Assembly: GCA_020002185.1 (NCBI GenBank) | Contig: CM034532.1 | Location: 27,886,644 to 27,950,643 of the forward strand | Direction of reading: 5' to 3' | Length of the DNA stretch: 64,000 nucleotides | Source: Paraescarpia echinospica | Lineage: Eukaryota > Annelida > Polychaeta > Sabellida > Siboglinidae | Part shown: positions 1 through 11,053 of the stretch, piece by piece | Layout: each line of letters starts with the position of its first letter | How positions within the stretch are numbered: the stretch's first letter is position 1 | Made by a program: the position numbers and the translations under genes | Notes under the pieces: model-generated | Seen by the model: only the letters and a program-made list of their open reading frames with translations | The model's database searches: none | What the model was told of the DNA's origin: nothing

Positions 1-1
1 G

Positions 2-121
2 CAGCAAGAAAAGGTTCTTGCTGCTTGCAGTATGGTCTGTTGCTTCCAAGATCACCAGGAGGGGATCTCAGTGGCAAACATGATAGAAACCTTTCGAGCA
101 GAGCAAGGAATTGAATTATGA
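2..121 (+). CDS. possible 3'-terminal coding exon of a gene entering from the left (partial)
   Basis: An open frame enters at base 2 and ends at a TGA at 119-121, giving 39 residues that finish ...FRAEQGIEL. I do not recognise the protein. The stretch has mixed, protein-like composition (hydrophobic ACSMVCCF, then charged IETFRAEQ). It is followed after about 165 bases by an AATAAA signal (287-292) and a GT-rich stretch, the layout of a last exon and 3' UTR. Against it: 39 codons without a stop is weak evidence, and no splice acceptor is visible because the window starts inside the frame. It could equally be chance. Confidence 0.3.
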   Translation, partial: QQEKVLAACSMVCCFQDHQEGISVANMIETFRAEQGIEL

Positions 122-148
122 GGCTCGCAGGAGACACACTTACTGTGT

Positions 149-182
149 AAAGTACCCCAACACACACACGTGGGGGTACTTT
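149..182. other. perfect 10-bp hairpin in putative 3' UTR
   Basis: Arms AAAGTACCCC (149-158) and GGGGTACTTT (173-182) are exact reverse complements around a 14-base loop containing ACACACAC. It lies 28 bases after the TGA at 119-121. It does not match the histone mRNA stem-loop consensus. Function unknown. Confidence 0.5.
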
Positions 183-286
183 CTTAAGGGTGTATTATGA
201 TGCCTGTCTTGTCCACACATAACAACTTGCTGTCATATGCTTTTGTTTTTATTTGTTACAAGAGACTTAATGTTTTAAATTTTGTA

Positions 287-292
287 AATAAA
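287..292 (+). terminator. candidate polyadenylation signal
   Basis: AATAAA followed by a T/GT-rich stretch (roughly 293-331). It would serve the possible terminal exon ending at 121. AATAAA is common in AT-rich DNA, so on its own this is weak. Confidence 0.3.
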
Positions 293-309
293 ACTTTTTT
301 AAATGTGCA

Positions 310-1690
310 AATAATCTTGTGTTATGTTTTTCTACCATCTAGCAATAGTCAGTCTGAGGCAGAAGCTGAAAGTGGCTGCATGGGCCAAAGAAAAAAAGCT
401 AAAATTGTAAAAATCATAAAAAGACCATTATATTAAAAAACATTGTAGACATGATAAGTTATAAAGAAGTCCAGATGCAATCATTTTAAAACTTTGAATC
501 TCAGCCAAAGTTCAGAAGTTGCTGAATAATAGATTGTTCTTCTTCTGCAAACATTTTTAGATGTTTAACGACACAAAAGTGGTTCGATTCTGTTGACTTT
601 CACTTGACACGCAACTGATATTTCAAACCGAGGGATGTCACATGCAACTCAAATCTGTAGATGATATTCTTGATGGCACACTGTTCTGGGTGATTTCCCA
701 TAAGACATTCGACAGTGTTAATAATGTCATAAATGAGAGACAGACGACAGCAAGAGTCACACAGATGGGTGGAGACAAAGACTGTTTACACTTGTCAATG
801 ATCTCACAGCTCCTCCAAAGATATTTCCCAGGTCTCACTAATCTAGCCTGCGACATCAACCACCTAGCAATACCACTAAACAGATTCAATGAGAAATTAT
901 CCCCTGATTTTCTATATATATATACGAACAGCTGAAATCATCCTCACTCTCCTTCCTGAATACAAATTAACTCCCCAAGACACGGACTGATCCCATACCA
1001 CTCAATCTGCCAGCGGCATTAAATCACACACGTTGACCTCGGCCAAGAGCGTTGTTAATAACACGTTTAACAGAAGGTGGCAGCAGCTGTCAGGGCTCTG
1101 CCGTGTACTCGCGCACGACTGACGACTTAAAATCACTCTACTAATGTGACGTGCTTAGCGAGCGTCTACAGGCAATATCTATGCTGGCCACTAGGGACCG
1201 GTTGCTTTAAATTATGCAAATGTGTCACAGCCGCATAGACAATGGTAACACCATAATCTTAGACTGCCAATCGGTGCTTCTTTGAAAACAAATCTTCACT
1301 CAGTCTAATAATAAACTGTCATAATTGTATCACTGTAGTAATGTACCTGATACCTGAATACAAAGTGGATCGTTGTCCACTTGTGCACCATTTTTACAAC
1401 AAACAGCCAATATATTGATCTGATACATGTGTATATTTTCATTTATTTCAGGTACCAGAAAAATATGATATTAATGGCCAAGAGATCGTATTACAATGTT
1501 GCTACTACTTTAAAAATATGTGTACCAGTAATTAGATTGTGTTAGAAATTTATCATAAATAATCATCACAATTTAGTTTATTTCAATTAAAAAAATTTGG
1601 AAAAAAACAAGATTACACATCAATTTAATGAAGTGTTGGCGTTTTAATTAATAAAGCAATGGCTTCTTTGTTAATTATCCACCTGGAGAT
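310..1690. other. no gene seen; includes a CpG-rich patch
   Basis: Short open frames at 638-935 lie on both strands and look like chance. About 1020-1200 is richer in CpG than the surroundings (several CG in GCGCACGACTGACGAC and nearby), which might mark a promoter or a young insert. Otherwise AT-rich sequence without recognisable features. Confidence 0.4.
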
Positions 1691-1970
1691 GATTGCTTTA
1701 GGTGGCAATTTTGTTAAAAACCCTTATGATTTAGGAGGCAATCTTCCCCAAAAATACTGTGTGGTGTAGGCGGTAATCTTGATAAAAAATCTCATATCAA
1801 TTAGTGGGCAATCTTGTTAAGATCCCCAATGTTTTAGGAGGAAATCTTTCTAAAAAAATCACCTATAATTTGGAGGCGATATTGCAAAAAAATCCAGTAT
1901 GATTCAGGGGATAATCTTGTTAAAAATCCTGTATGACTTACGGCGGAATCTTGTTAAAAATCTCCTTTCT
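1690..1970. repeat. degenerate ~35-45 bp tandem repeat
   Basis: About seven diverged copies share a core resembling GGCAATCTTGTTAAAAA followed by a C/T-rich piece and GATTTAGGAGG. Copies start near 1700, 1738, 1770, 1806, 1838, 1876 and 1911. The core resembles the CAATCTTGTTAAAT tail found at the 3' ends of the CR1-like elements in this window. Confidence 0.55.
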
Positions 1971-2189
1971 CTTTGTTAGTCAATGACAATTTCATCATCT
2001 AGGTCTGTGGTCATCGTACTGACAGCCACCGAGATTGTCCTGTATCAATGTGAGGCCTACGAAGAATGATCGACATTGACATTCACTCTGATAAATAATT
2101 CTTGATTAATGAATATCTCTACAGATTGTTGCAAATACTTGAATGCGTACTTGTACCCAGATGTATGTATACATATTGATACATACACA

Positions 2190-2665
2190 TGATATGCTAG
2201 AAAGAATACATATAGCAACTAAACTAATTCCAGTACTGAGAGGTCTTAACTATGAAACATGTGTACCATAATCTTATGTTTGACAACCCAATGGCTGCAG
2301 ACAGCGAGATTGGGAGGAGATCAAATTGAAGTTTTTTTTAGATATTGAACGGGTATGAAAATATTGACACTTGCAATTTTGCCAGAAAGATACAAATTAT
2401 GAAGGACTAAAGGACATGAATTAACATTAATGAAGGAACAGTGTAGATCAGATATCAGAAAGCATTTGTTCTCACAAAGGACTATAAATTAATGAAACAA
2501 ATAATTTTCCCTTTGTGAAAATGCTAACATCATGAAAAAACTAATTTTTTTACAAATATCTCAGAGGGACGGTTTACACATACTCAAAAATGTTGGTTCC
2601 ACGATAAGTGAAATGCTTCCTTGTCCACCTGCCATCTGCATGGCAATCTTGTTCAATCTTGTAAA
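2190..2665 (+). mobile_element. decayed CR1-like LINE, 3' end fragment
   Basis: The stretch corresponds to the C-terminal part of the reverse-transcriptase ORF seen intact-like at 26800-27300. Recognisable pieces are DMLERI..ATKLIP.LRGLNYE near 2190-2260, NGYENIDT near 2346 and EQCRSDIRKH near 2440. It ends with the same CTTCCTTGTCCACCTGCCAT and CAATCTTGTT tail at 2617-2665. Several stops and indels; a molecular fossil. An open frame that starts at 2532 overlaps it and is not a gene. Confidence 0.75.
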
Positions 2666-2889
2666 ATCTACTCCTGCCAGATGTCCAAAAATGTATGATA
2701 AATGGCACTGCTATTGTTTGGAACTTCATATTAACTTCTTCGTAGACCTTTTGAATAAAGACACCCGAATGTGCAACAACCTGCCATGTGTACTGGTTCT
2801 TTTCATCATTCGAGTTATACTTTATTCAATATTTACATTGATATTATTACTGTATTTAAATAACATGATGACACTCCAAAAAAAGTGAA

Positions 2890-4990
2890 TCTAACTTTTT
2901 ATGACACCCATTGAAATTGCAATCAATGTGATATCTATCAAATGACTGTCAAAAAATGGGGTGACTCAGAATTTAAAATAGACAGGTGTCTTACCAAAAT
3001 GAAATGGTGGTGTGGTTCCGATTGCGTTATCACTTGAGCACTGGCAGTCATTCGACACATTCAAGTTGATTTAACAGGAGAATCTAATAAATCAATTGTG
3101 TGTGTGGCTCTGTGACATGAAGTAGATTTTTTTAGATACACGGATGTAAAACTGTAATTGCTGCCAGAGGCAATCATGCACGACCGCATCATCTTGTTTA
3201 GTAGGAACGACTGATAAACTGGACTAGGCTGTAACAAAGGCCCTTGTGGTTGTTATGTTAGCATGTCCCTCGATCTTCATCACATCATGATTCAATGTTC
3301 TGGTCTGGTGTGACTTTCAGCTCAGGTGTTTGAGGTTTATGGAAGTTTCTTTTATAATGTGTGTGTGTGCATGCGTGCCTGCGTGCGTGCGTGCGTGTGT
3401 GTGAGTGTGTATCTGACTGTACACATGCATGCATGTGTGTTTGTGCATGGCACAGCATGCACTGGAGTGAACGTGTGTGGTGTACATGGGTGTATGCTAT
3501 TTTGTGTGCATGCAAATATGTGCATGTGTGTAATGTACATTTGTGAGAGCAGGCATGGTGTGTGAATACCGACTGTTTTGTCACTTAATACTTCCAATCA
3601 ACACATAAACTGTATCTTTTAATTTTAGTCCCTTATGAAACCACTACTGAAATTCTCCCACCTCTGTTGAGCTGTAAATATAACAGCATTTATCAGACAG
3701 TAAATAAATGTAACTGATTTTGAGAAGTTACATCTTCTCAAGAATTGTTTTAAATATTTTATATCTGCACTTATGGTTAACACCTACGTAAATATTTAGA
3801 GGGTAATTGTCAGCGTATGCCAGCAACCATAGAGAAAATCAAGTTGCTTTGGATTTTAGCAAACATGATTTCTGTGAAAATGAAATTATTGAGTTTTGAC
3901 AAGAATTGACTGCAGGTCCGATCCAGGATTATGAACAACGCACTATAACAAGAACATCCCCTACGTAATGTGCTTGATACCAGAAAAGGTTAACACTGTC
4001 AGAAATGCAAAAAATAAATGGTGACCTTCTTTGCTAGAGCAGTTGGTAAAACATGGTGATATTTTAAACATGATAACTAAGTATTGGCTGAATAACCAAG
4101 TGGTAGCAGTGGTGATGTCTTTGTTCTGTATTGATGCAGGGAAATGAACCAGCGTTCTATGAAGTTAACATTTCCGGGCTGAGCCAGTCATGTGAAAACA
4201 AATTGAGTGTTTCCATGCAGAGAGGGACATGCCAAAACTACAGCAGAGGAACAGTACTCCTCTAGGTTGCCTTGTCAAGTTACATGCCACAAATCGGTTA
4301 GAAATGCATCTGAAAAAGTTGTAGTCACATAAATAGTTGAAAATTTTGTCATGAAATGTAAGATTGCATTTCTGCTTGACAAGATAAGTTAACAAATTGA
4401 AACATGAATGAAAGTGATGAAGGGTAACAAGGGGAATGAGTGAGACGGAATTGCCAACCAAAGCAACACATGTGAACATGGGTAGCTTGCAACTGAGGCA
4501 GTTCGTGGCAATATCTGCGACGAAGGCTGGAGCTATGATGCTTGGGTATAATTCCCAGGGACCATTACAGTAACCGGAGTGGTGTTCTTTCAATCTTCAT
4601 TGCATAACACAGAGGTTAATGTTTTATTTCTCTTGTATATCACATCATTTTATTAGGAGTACCATACTGTATATTTCTTGTTGTCTATCTTCTCTTACTT
4701 TTTATCTTTTGATGGCCACATCGCTACATTATCGTCAAATTAAATCTGACAGTGTGTCGTACAGTAGATCCATGCATATGCGCATGCCCCGTCGGTCTTC
4801 TGCTTCCATTAAGTTTGAAGTAGTATTTCCATCAACAACTTACAAGCATTAACTTGAAATCCATGCTGGGCTTAGGGACTAAATCAAGGCATTGACACCT
4901 GTAACGTCTAGTTGGAAAGAGCAGCTGAGCTCATCTATGATAGCTTTGGTTGTCACCTTCACAATTTACAGATAAGCCTTGGTTAGTCAA
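2890..4990. other. no gene seen
   Basis: Apart from the microsatellite at 3358-3460 I see no feature. Open frames at 3285-3597 are translations of the TG-rich repeat. The frames at 4165-4593 (-) and 4619-4852 (+) have no family resemblance or splice context I can recognise. Confidence 0.4.
3358..3460. repeat. TG/GCGTG microsatellite
   Basis: Alternating GTGTGTGTGCATGCGTGC followed by interrupted TG-rich sequence; purine-pyrimidine alternation typical of potential Z-DNA. Confidence 0.85.
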
Positions 4991-4995
4991 CTCTA

Positions 4996-6335
4996 GAGTG
5001 GTCATGGAATAATCCCTACAGTGTGGTCATGGAATAATCCCTACAGTGTGGTCATGGAATAATCCCTACAGTGTGGTCATGGAATAATCCCTACAGCGTG
5101 GTCATGGAATAATCCCTACAGCGTGGTCATGGAATAATCCCTACAGCGTGGTCATGGAATAATCCCTACAGTGTGGTCATGGAATAATCCCTACAGCGTG
5201 GTCATGGAATAATCCCTACAGCGTGGTCATGGAATAATCCCTACAGTGTGGTCATGGAATAATCCCTACAGTGTGGTCATGGAATAATCCCTACAGTGTG
5301 GTCATGGAATAATCCCTACAGTGTGGTCATGGAATAATCCCTACAGTGTGGTCATGGAATAATCCCTACAGCGTGGTCATGGAATAATCCCTACAGCGTG
5401 GTCATGGAATAATCCCTACAGTGTGGTCATGGAATAATCCCTACAGCGTGGTCATGGAATAATCCCTACAGTGTGGTCATGGAATAATCCCTACAGTGTG
5501 GTCATGGAATAATCCCTACAGTGTGGTCATGGAATAATCCCTACAGTGTGGTCATGGAATAATCCCTACAGCGTGGTCATGGAATAATCCCTACAGCGTG
5601 GTCATGGAATAATCCCTACAGTGTGGTCATGGAATAATCCCTACAGTGTGGTCATGGAATAATCCCTACAGCGTGGTCATGGAATAATCCCTACAGTGTG
5701 GTCATGGAATAATCCCTACAGTGTGGTCATGGAATAATCCCTACAGTGTGGTCATGGAATAATCCCTACAGTGTGGTCATGGAATAATCCCTACAGTGTG
5801 GTCATGGAATAATCCCTACAGTGTGGTCATGGAATAATCCCTACAGCGTGGTCATGGAATAATCCCTACAGCGTGGTCATGGAATAATCCCTACAGCGTG
5901 GTCATGGAATAATCCCTACAGTGTGGTCATGGAATAATCCCTACAGCGTGGTCATGGAATAATCCCTACAGCGTGGTCATGGAATAATCCCTACAGTGTG
6001 GTCATGGAATAATCCCTACAGTGTGGTCATGGAATAATCCCTACAGTGTGGTCATGGAATAATCCCTACAGTGTGGTCATGGAATAATCCCTACAGCGTG
6101 GTCATGGAATAATCCCTACAGTGTGGTCATGGAATAATCCCTACAGTGTGGTCATGGAATAATCCCTACAGTGTGGTCATGGAATAATCCCTACAGTGTG
6201 GTCATGGAATAATCCCTACAGTGTGGTCATGGAATAATCCCTAGTGTGGTCATGGAATAATCCCTACAGTGTGGTCATGGAATAATCCCTACAGTGTGGT
6301 CATGGAATAATCCCTACAGCGTGGTCATGGAATAA
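4996..6335. repeat. 25-bp minisatellite, about 54 copies
   Basis: Monomer begins TGTGGTCATGGAATAATCCC and ends TACAG. Copies are nearly identical. The main variation is one position: CAGTGTGG versus CAGCGTGG, so the variable base is the C of a CpG. One copy near 6240 lacks ACA. Each monomer carries in-frame stops, so it is not coding. Such homogeneity implies recent expansion or gene conversion. Confidence 0.97.
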
Positions 6336-6339
6336 ATGT

Positions 6340-6850
6340 CCACATTTTCGGACGCCGAAAGGTTAACATTTGTGACTAGTCACAGTTATGGACTCCACCT
6401 TTTTTAGTATTCCATTCTTACTATTATTTCCTACTATTCATTTTAATGCACAAATGTTATAATCCTTTGATGCACCTATGAATAACAACACCTGCCAGAC
6501 GTATGACACAGACAAATATTATCACACAGAACAAAATTATATTAACATTAGAGTGTATTATTATTACAAATGTGGCATGATGTTCTTCTGTCCATGACCC
6601 TGACAAAATCAACAACTATCCATACTGGGTAAGACAAATTAACACATGAACAAACACCTGAGACCATCCTACCTGTGACTAATTAATTTCGTGTCTCCAA
6701 AGGAAAGCCGTGTGGAGTCATCATACAGTAAATTTTGTTACTTAACAGTGTCATTGTGTTTTCAAGCTGTGCTCATTAGCAGTGTAAGTCCCCAGAAGGT
6801 TGCTGGCTAAACATAATGACTTCAGCACTAACAGCTTCCTTGTACAATAT
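6340..6850. other. no gene seen between two minisatellites
   Basis: AT-rich unique-looking sequence between the 25-bp array and the 49-bp array. No open frame of note and no repeat recognised. Confidence 0.4.
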
Positions 6851-6856
6851 GCTGGC

Positions 6857-7437
6857 ATGGTGCTACAGTATCATGTTGCCGCAGTTGTCAGGTGTGTAAG
6901 TGGACGCAGTACTACAGTGTCATGTTGTCACAGTTGTCAGGTGTGTAAGTGGACGCAGTGCTACAGTATCATGTTGTCACAGTTGTCAGGTGTGTAAGTG
7001 GACGCAGTACTACAGTGTCATGTTGTCACAGTTGTCAGGTGTGTAAATGGACGCAGTACTACAGTGTCATGTTGTCACAGTTGTCAGGTGTGTAAGTGGA
7101 CGCAGTGCTACAGTATCATGTTGTCACAGTTGTCAGGTGTGTAAGTGGACGCAGTGCTACAGTATCATGTTGTCACAGTTGTCAGGTGTGTAAGTGGACG
7201 CAGTGCTACAGTATCATGTTGTCACAGTTGTCAGGTGTGTACGTGGACGCAGTGCTACAGTATCATATTGTCACAGTTGTCAGGTGTGTAAGTGGATGCA
7301 GTGCTACAGTGTCATGTTGTCACAGTTGTCAGGTGTGTAAGTGGACGCAGTACTACAGTGTCATGTTGTCACAGTCGTCAGGTGTGTAAGTGGACACAGT
7401 GCTACAGTATCATGTTGTCACAGTTGTCAGGTGTGTA
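6857..7437. repeat. 49-bp minisatellite, about 12 copies
   Basis: Monomer contains GTGCTACAGTATCATGTTGT, then CACAGTTGTCAGGTGTGTAA and GTGGACGCA. Variants alternate GCTACAGTATC and ACTACAGTGTC. The open frames at 6800-6997 and 7096-7389 are repeat translations. Confidence 0.95.
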
Positions 7438-7880
7438 AGATGACAGTGCTACTGTAGCACCTTGTCACACTTGACAGGTGTGTAAGATGACTACTGTAGC
7501 ACCTTGTCACAGTTGACAGGTGTGTAAGATGACAGTGCTACTGTAGCACCTTGTCACAGTTGACAGGTGTGTAAGATGACAGTGCTACTGTAGCACCTTG
7601 TCACAGTTGACAGGTGTGTAAGATGAGAGTGCTACTGTAGCACCTTGTCACAGTTGACAGGTGTGTAAGATGACAGTGCTACTGTAGCACCTTGTCACAC
7701 TTGACAGGTGTGTAAGATGACAGTGCTACTGTAGCACCTTGTCACAGTTGACAGGTGTGTAAGATGACAGTGCTACTGTAGCACCTTGTCACAGTTGACA
7801 GGTGTGTAAGATGACAGTGCTACTGTAGCACCTTGTCACAGTTGACAGATGTGTAAGATGACAGTGCTACTGTAACATCT
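7437..7880. repeat. 47-bp minisatellite related to the preceding 49-bp array, about 9 copies
   Basis: Monomer reads AGATGACAGTGCTACTGTAG, CACCTTGTCACAGTTGACAG, GTGTGTA. It shares GTCACAGTTG(T/A)CAGGTGTGTAAG with the adjoining array, so the two arose from one ancestor. Each copy holds the palindrome GTGCTACTGTAGCAC and the inverted repeat TGTCA-CAGT-TGACA. The second copy is truncated. Confidence 0.95.
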
Positions 7881-7884
7881 TGTC

Positions 7885-8391
7885 AAAAGTGTGCACGTGG
7901 GTTTCCCTGCTGTGGGTGACTTGGAGAGGGTCAGGTGACACCTACTGCAAGTAAATTAAATTAACATGGCAGAGAGAGGGAGAACAACAGCGTAATTGTG
8001 TGATCAATCACACAATTGACGCTTAATCACCGTTTCCTCAGATTTAACACAATAATGAGAGATAAGAGAATATGTTAAATAGTATAAATTATCTGTAGAT
8101 TGGAGGACAATTATGGAAGTCTCATATTTACCACATAGTGTAGATTCACGTAAATGCTACGCATGAAATTACAAGGCCATTAATTTGCCCAAAAAATCAT
8201 ACTGTAATGCTTTGTTGTGATGTGACGAGACAACAAAAATTATAACATATTGTGAAAACAGGAAAGATTGAGGGGTAAAGAAATAGAGGTCAGCTGAGAA
8301 TGAAAATCTGTGATGATCTAACAGCCTGGCCAGGAAGGAGCAAACGTTACAGTCTTGCTTTTGGATTTTAAAATTTACTATTATGCACATT
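7885..8391. other. no gene seen
   Basis: Transition from minisatellite to a LINE relic. A short inverted repeat, TGTGATCAATCACA, lies near 8000. The open frame at 8169-8390 on the - strand is not recognised. Confidence 0.35.
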
Positions 8392-8670
8392 GCTCTTATT
8401 CTCCCTCATATTAATTATGGTTTACTTTTATGGAGTCATCAGGCACATCGAATTTTCAAACTACAGAAAAAAGAAATATGAATAATATCATTAAGTAAAT
8501 AAAAAATTCTCACACAAGTCCTATTTATAAAAAACTTCAGTTACTAAAGTTGGATGACATTTATAAACTCAACAACTAAAATTTTACTACAAATTAATTA
8601 ACAATTGTTTACCCGATTACTTCAATGTTATTCCCAACACACAGATCTATGACATTCATCAGCACTACAC
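8392..8670 (+). mobile_element. LINE C-terminal fragment, sister of the copy at 14270-14550
   Basis: The stretch matches 14273-14548 almost base for base: CTCTTATTCTCCCTCATATT through CACACAGATCTATGACATTC. It encodes ALILPHINYGLLL-like and LKLDDIYKLQQLKFYYKL-like peptides broken by indels. Jockey/CR1/L2-superfamily reverse transcriptases have this C-terminal region. 5' truncated. Confidence 0.8.
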
Positions 8671-8679
8671 TATGGGTTT

Positions 8680-10910
8680 ATTGCTCTGTTTTGTTGATGC
8701 ATATCATAGTATTTATGGACATGTTAGTATTCTCCGGTGCAGAAACAATCAAATTTTATTACAATTTCCAATCAAAGCTGCTCTGGCTGTAGAATAATGA
8801 AACCACACCTACTGTCGTGACGGATTCAAACAGTGAACACACGGAAATAGTACTGGAACACAAGAATGAATTAAATGTCACAAACCGCTGGATGTGCTAT
8901 AAAACACATGCAGAGGAAAGAGATAAAACAGCTCTGAAAGTCCAGTTCATGTCCAGTTAACTGAAAACAATGTTTTTGCCATCACCTGCTGCATTGATAT
9001 ATACACTTCTTTCCGGATATGAGCCACATTTCCATTTTGCTGTATTGGCTATTTATTTATTATTGATTTAACACTTTACATATTTTATCTGTTAGCTGTA
9101 TTGAATATTTTACTCACCGCTCTCCTCGTCTCATCTATAATGTAGTTATGAGATGTGATGTGTATTGGAACCTGTTGCGCATTGCTTGTTTATGAAGCGA
9201 AAGAGAGACACAGAATATGGTTGGAAGTGGCAATGCTCTTTAATAGTACCATAAAAAGTATAGACATGACAATGGGCATTGGCGGCGGCCTAGATAGTAA
9301 AAGGCAATTCCCCTTACAAGCAGATGATTCATACACATCTGTCAATGGGGATTGCCAATAACTAACTATCTAAGTGAAATAAATGTGGGGCCCAGAAACC
9401 ACCATGCACCTAAACACTAGGGCGCCTAAGCTGGAGCAGTCGGGGAAGGAGGGTGCATGGGTAAGAGAAAAAAACAGGCTGGCAAGAATAAAACGAACTT
9501 TTTCTGGCCACAGAGGAATGCAGTCTGAAACTTTTCCAATTCAGACGCTAGGCAGTGATTGGCTACTGCTTGCTTACTGCCTTGTCACTGCATAGCGTTA
9601 ATACCATATTTGGGGTCTAGGGTCTGTGCAACCTGTCTGCGACCGAGGGATAACTGTCTCCAGCTTAGCCGAGACATCATCTATAGTTACATTGTCCAGA
9701 TGTGTCTGGCCAATGTTTACGTCCTGTCACTGTTACTAAAATGTATTTAATTCATGCTGGATTAAACACTTATTTAAGACACTTGGTCTACACCTATATT
9801 ATTGTTAGCTTAACTCAGTTCAAAACACTTTGATCTGTCATTATTTATTTAAATAAAAATGCTTTGTCAAGAACTGGTTTAGCAGCACACATGTTACACC
9901 TGTGGATATCTTCCCCGTGGGGGTGAAGATACAGGTGGGGGAAGATATCCTAAATACCCTAAGGTATCTTCTCCCTGGATATCTCCCTGCTCTGTTAGCA
10001 TGATGAGCTAATGGGGGAGTAACCAACACGATGCCATGTGAATCGAGCTACAGTGTATTTGTTTTGCTGTTGAAGCAGCCAATATTCATTAACTCAGAAG
10101 TTTAAATGTGTATTTATTTAAGTTGATGAGAATATTTATAACATATTTGTTTCCACTTAAACATTAAAATATGCATTTAGATAATTACATATTTTTTCTT
10201 ATTTCTGGAACTAATTTACAATGGGGGATGCTGTCCCGGGTTGGCAGAAGATAACCAGGTGGAAGATTTGCTGTCACCATTGCTTTAATACAGAACAATA
10301 GCAGACACATCGGACGTATGCAATACCCTGGGGGGAATTAAGCCAGAGTTTCCCTTGTCTACTTGAGGCATCTTGTGCACATGAGTGGAGAAGAACAAAT
10401 CACGTGGATCAATACATTGCATGTTATGCTTGACCGAACATTGGTGATCAGCTGTCAAAAGTCAAGAGAGGCGCTCAACGTATAAACAATCCCCAAAAGA
10501 GAACAATTCCAATATCTGACGGAGGACAGGATTGTCATTTGTTGGCCGCACTACAGCCTCCACTTATTGCACTGCTGTTGTGTCTATTGATCACCAGTTT
10601 CCATTCAGTTGCACTTGTCCTAAGCCCATCTGTTACCATGACACTGTATCCTTCATATCACAGATTGTTAATCCGAATCTAACACTGACAAATTTGTGTG
10701 TTTATATTGGCGAAGATGTTCATCAAGTCAGAAGATAACGCACTATATTTATTCACTTATCATTCAGTTCCTGTCAACTTCCACATGCCTTAAGATCTCA
10801 TCCATCACTGAGACACTTAATTATTTATATCCAAGGTTGTAAACTGAATCTAAACCTGATAAAGATATACTTCCACTAATAGCATCTCTAAATGTAATAA
10901 TAATACATAT
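8680..10910. other. no gene seen; one small inverted repeat
   Basis: Open frames at 9155-9595 and 10532-10738 lack recognisable domains or consistent splice context. At about 9905-9950, GGATATCTTCCCC and GGGGGAAGATATCC form an inverted repeat, with related GGTATCTTCTCCCTGGATAT just downstream; this may be a MITE remnant. Confidence 0.4.
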
Positions 10911-10914
10911 GCAT

Positions 10915-11053
10915 CTGATAACTACTGTTAAGGTGCACAGTGAGATGAAAGGATTGAAACTAAACATCCCTTCACATCCATAATCTTAGTCTTCGATCTT
11001 TACGTTTAGTTTCAATCCTTTCATCTCGCTGTGCTCTTTAACAGTAGTTATCA
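10915..11053. repeat. snap-back inverted repeat, ~50-bp arms, at the broken 3' end of the RTE-like LINE
   Basis: 10915-10965 is the near-exact reverse complement of 11004-11053 (CTGATAACTACTGTTAA ... GTTTAGTTTCAATCC), with a 38-base loop. The right arm is reverse-transcriptase coding sequence just after the YADD box of the - strand LINE, so the left arm is an inverted duplicate of LINE sequence. Confidence 0.9.

Noticed and set aside
149..182. Histone mRNA 3' stem-loop
   Set aside because: Stem AAAGTACCCC and a 14-base loop do not fit the 6-bp stem and 4-base loop of histone messages.
2532..2888. 118-codon ORF
   Set aside because: Begins inside a CR1 3' end and runs into AT-rich DNA; no domain.
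3285..3597. Histidine/cysteine-rich ORFs on both strands
   Set aside because: Translations of a TG/GCGTG microsatellite.
4996..6335. CRISPR-like array
   Set aside because: Monomers are directly joined with no unique spacers, in an animal genome; it is a minisatellite.
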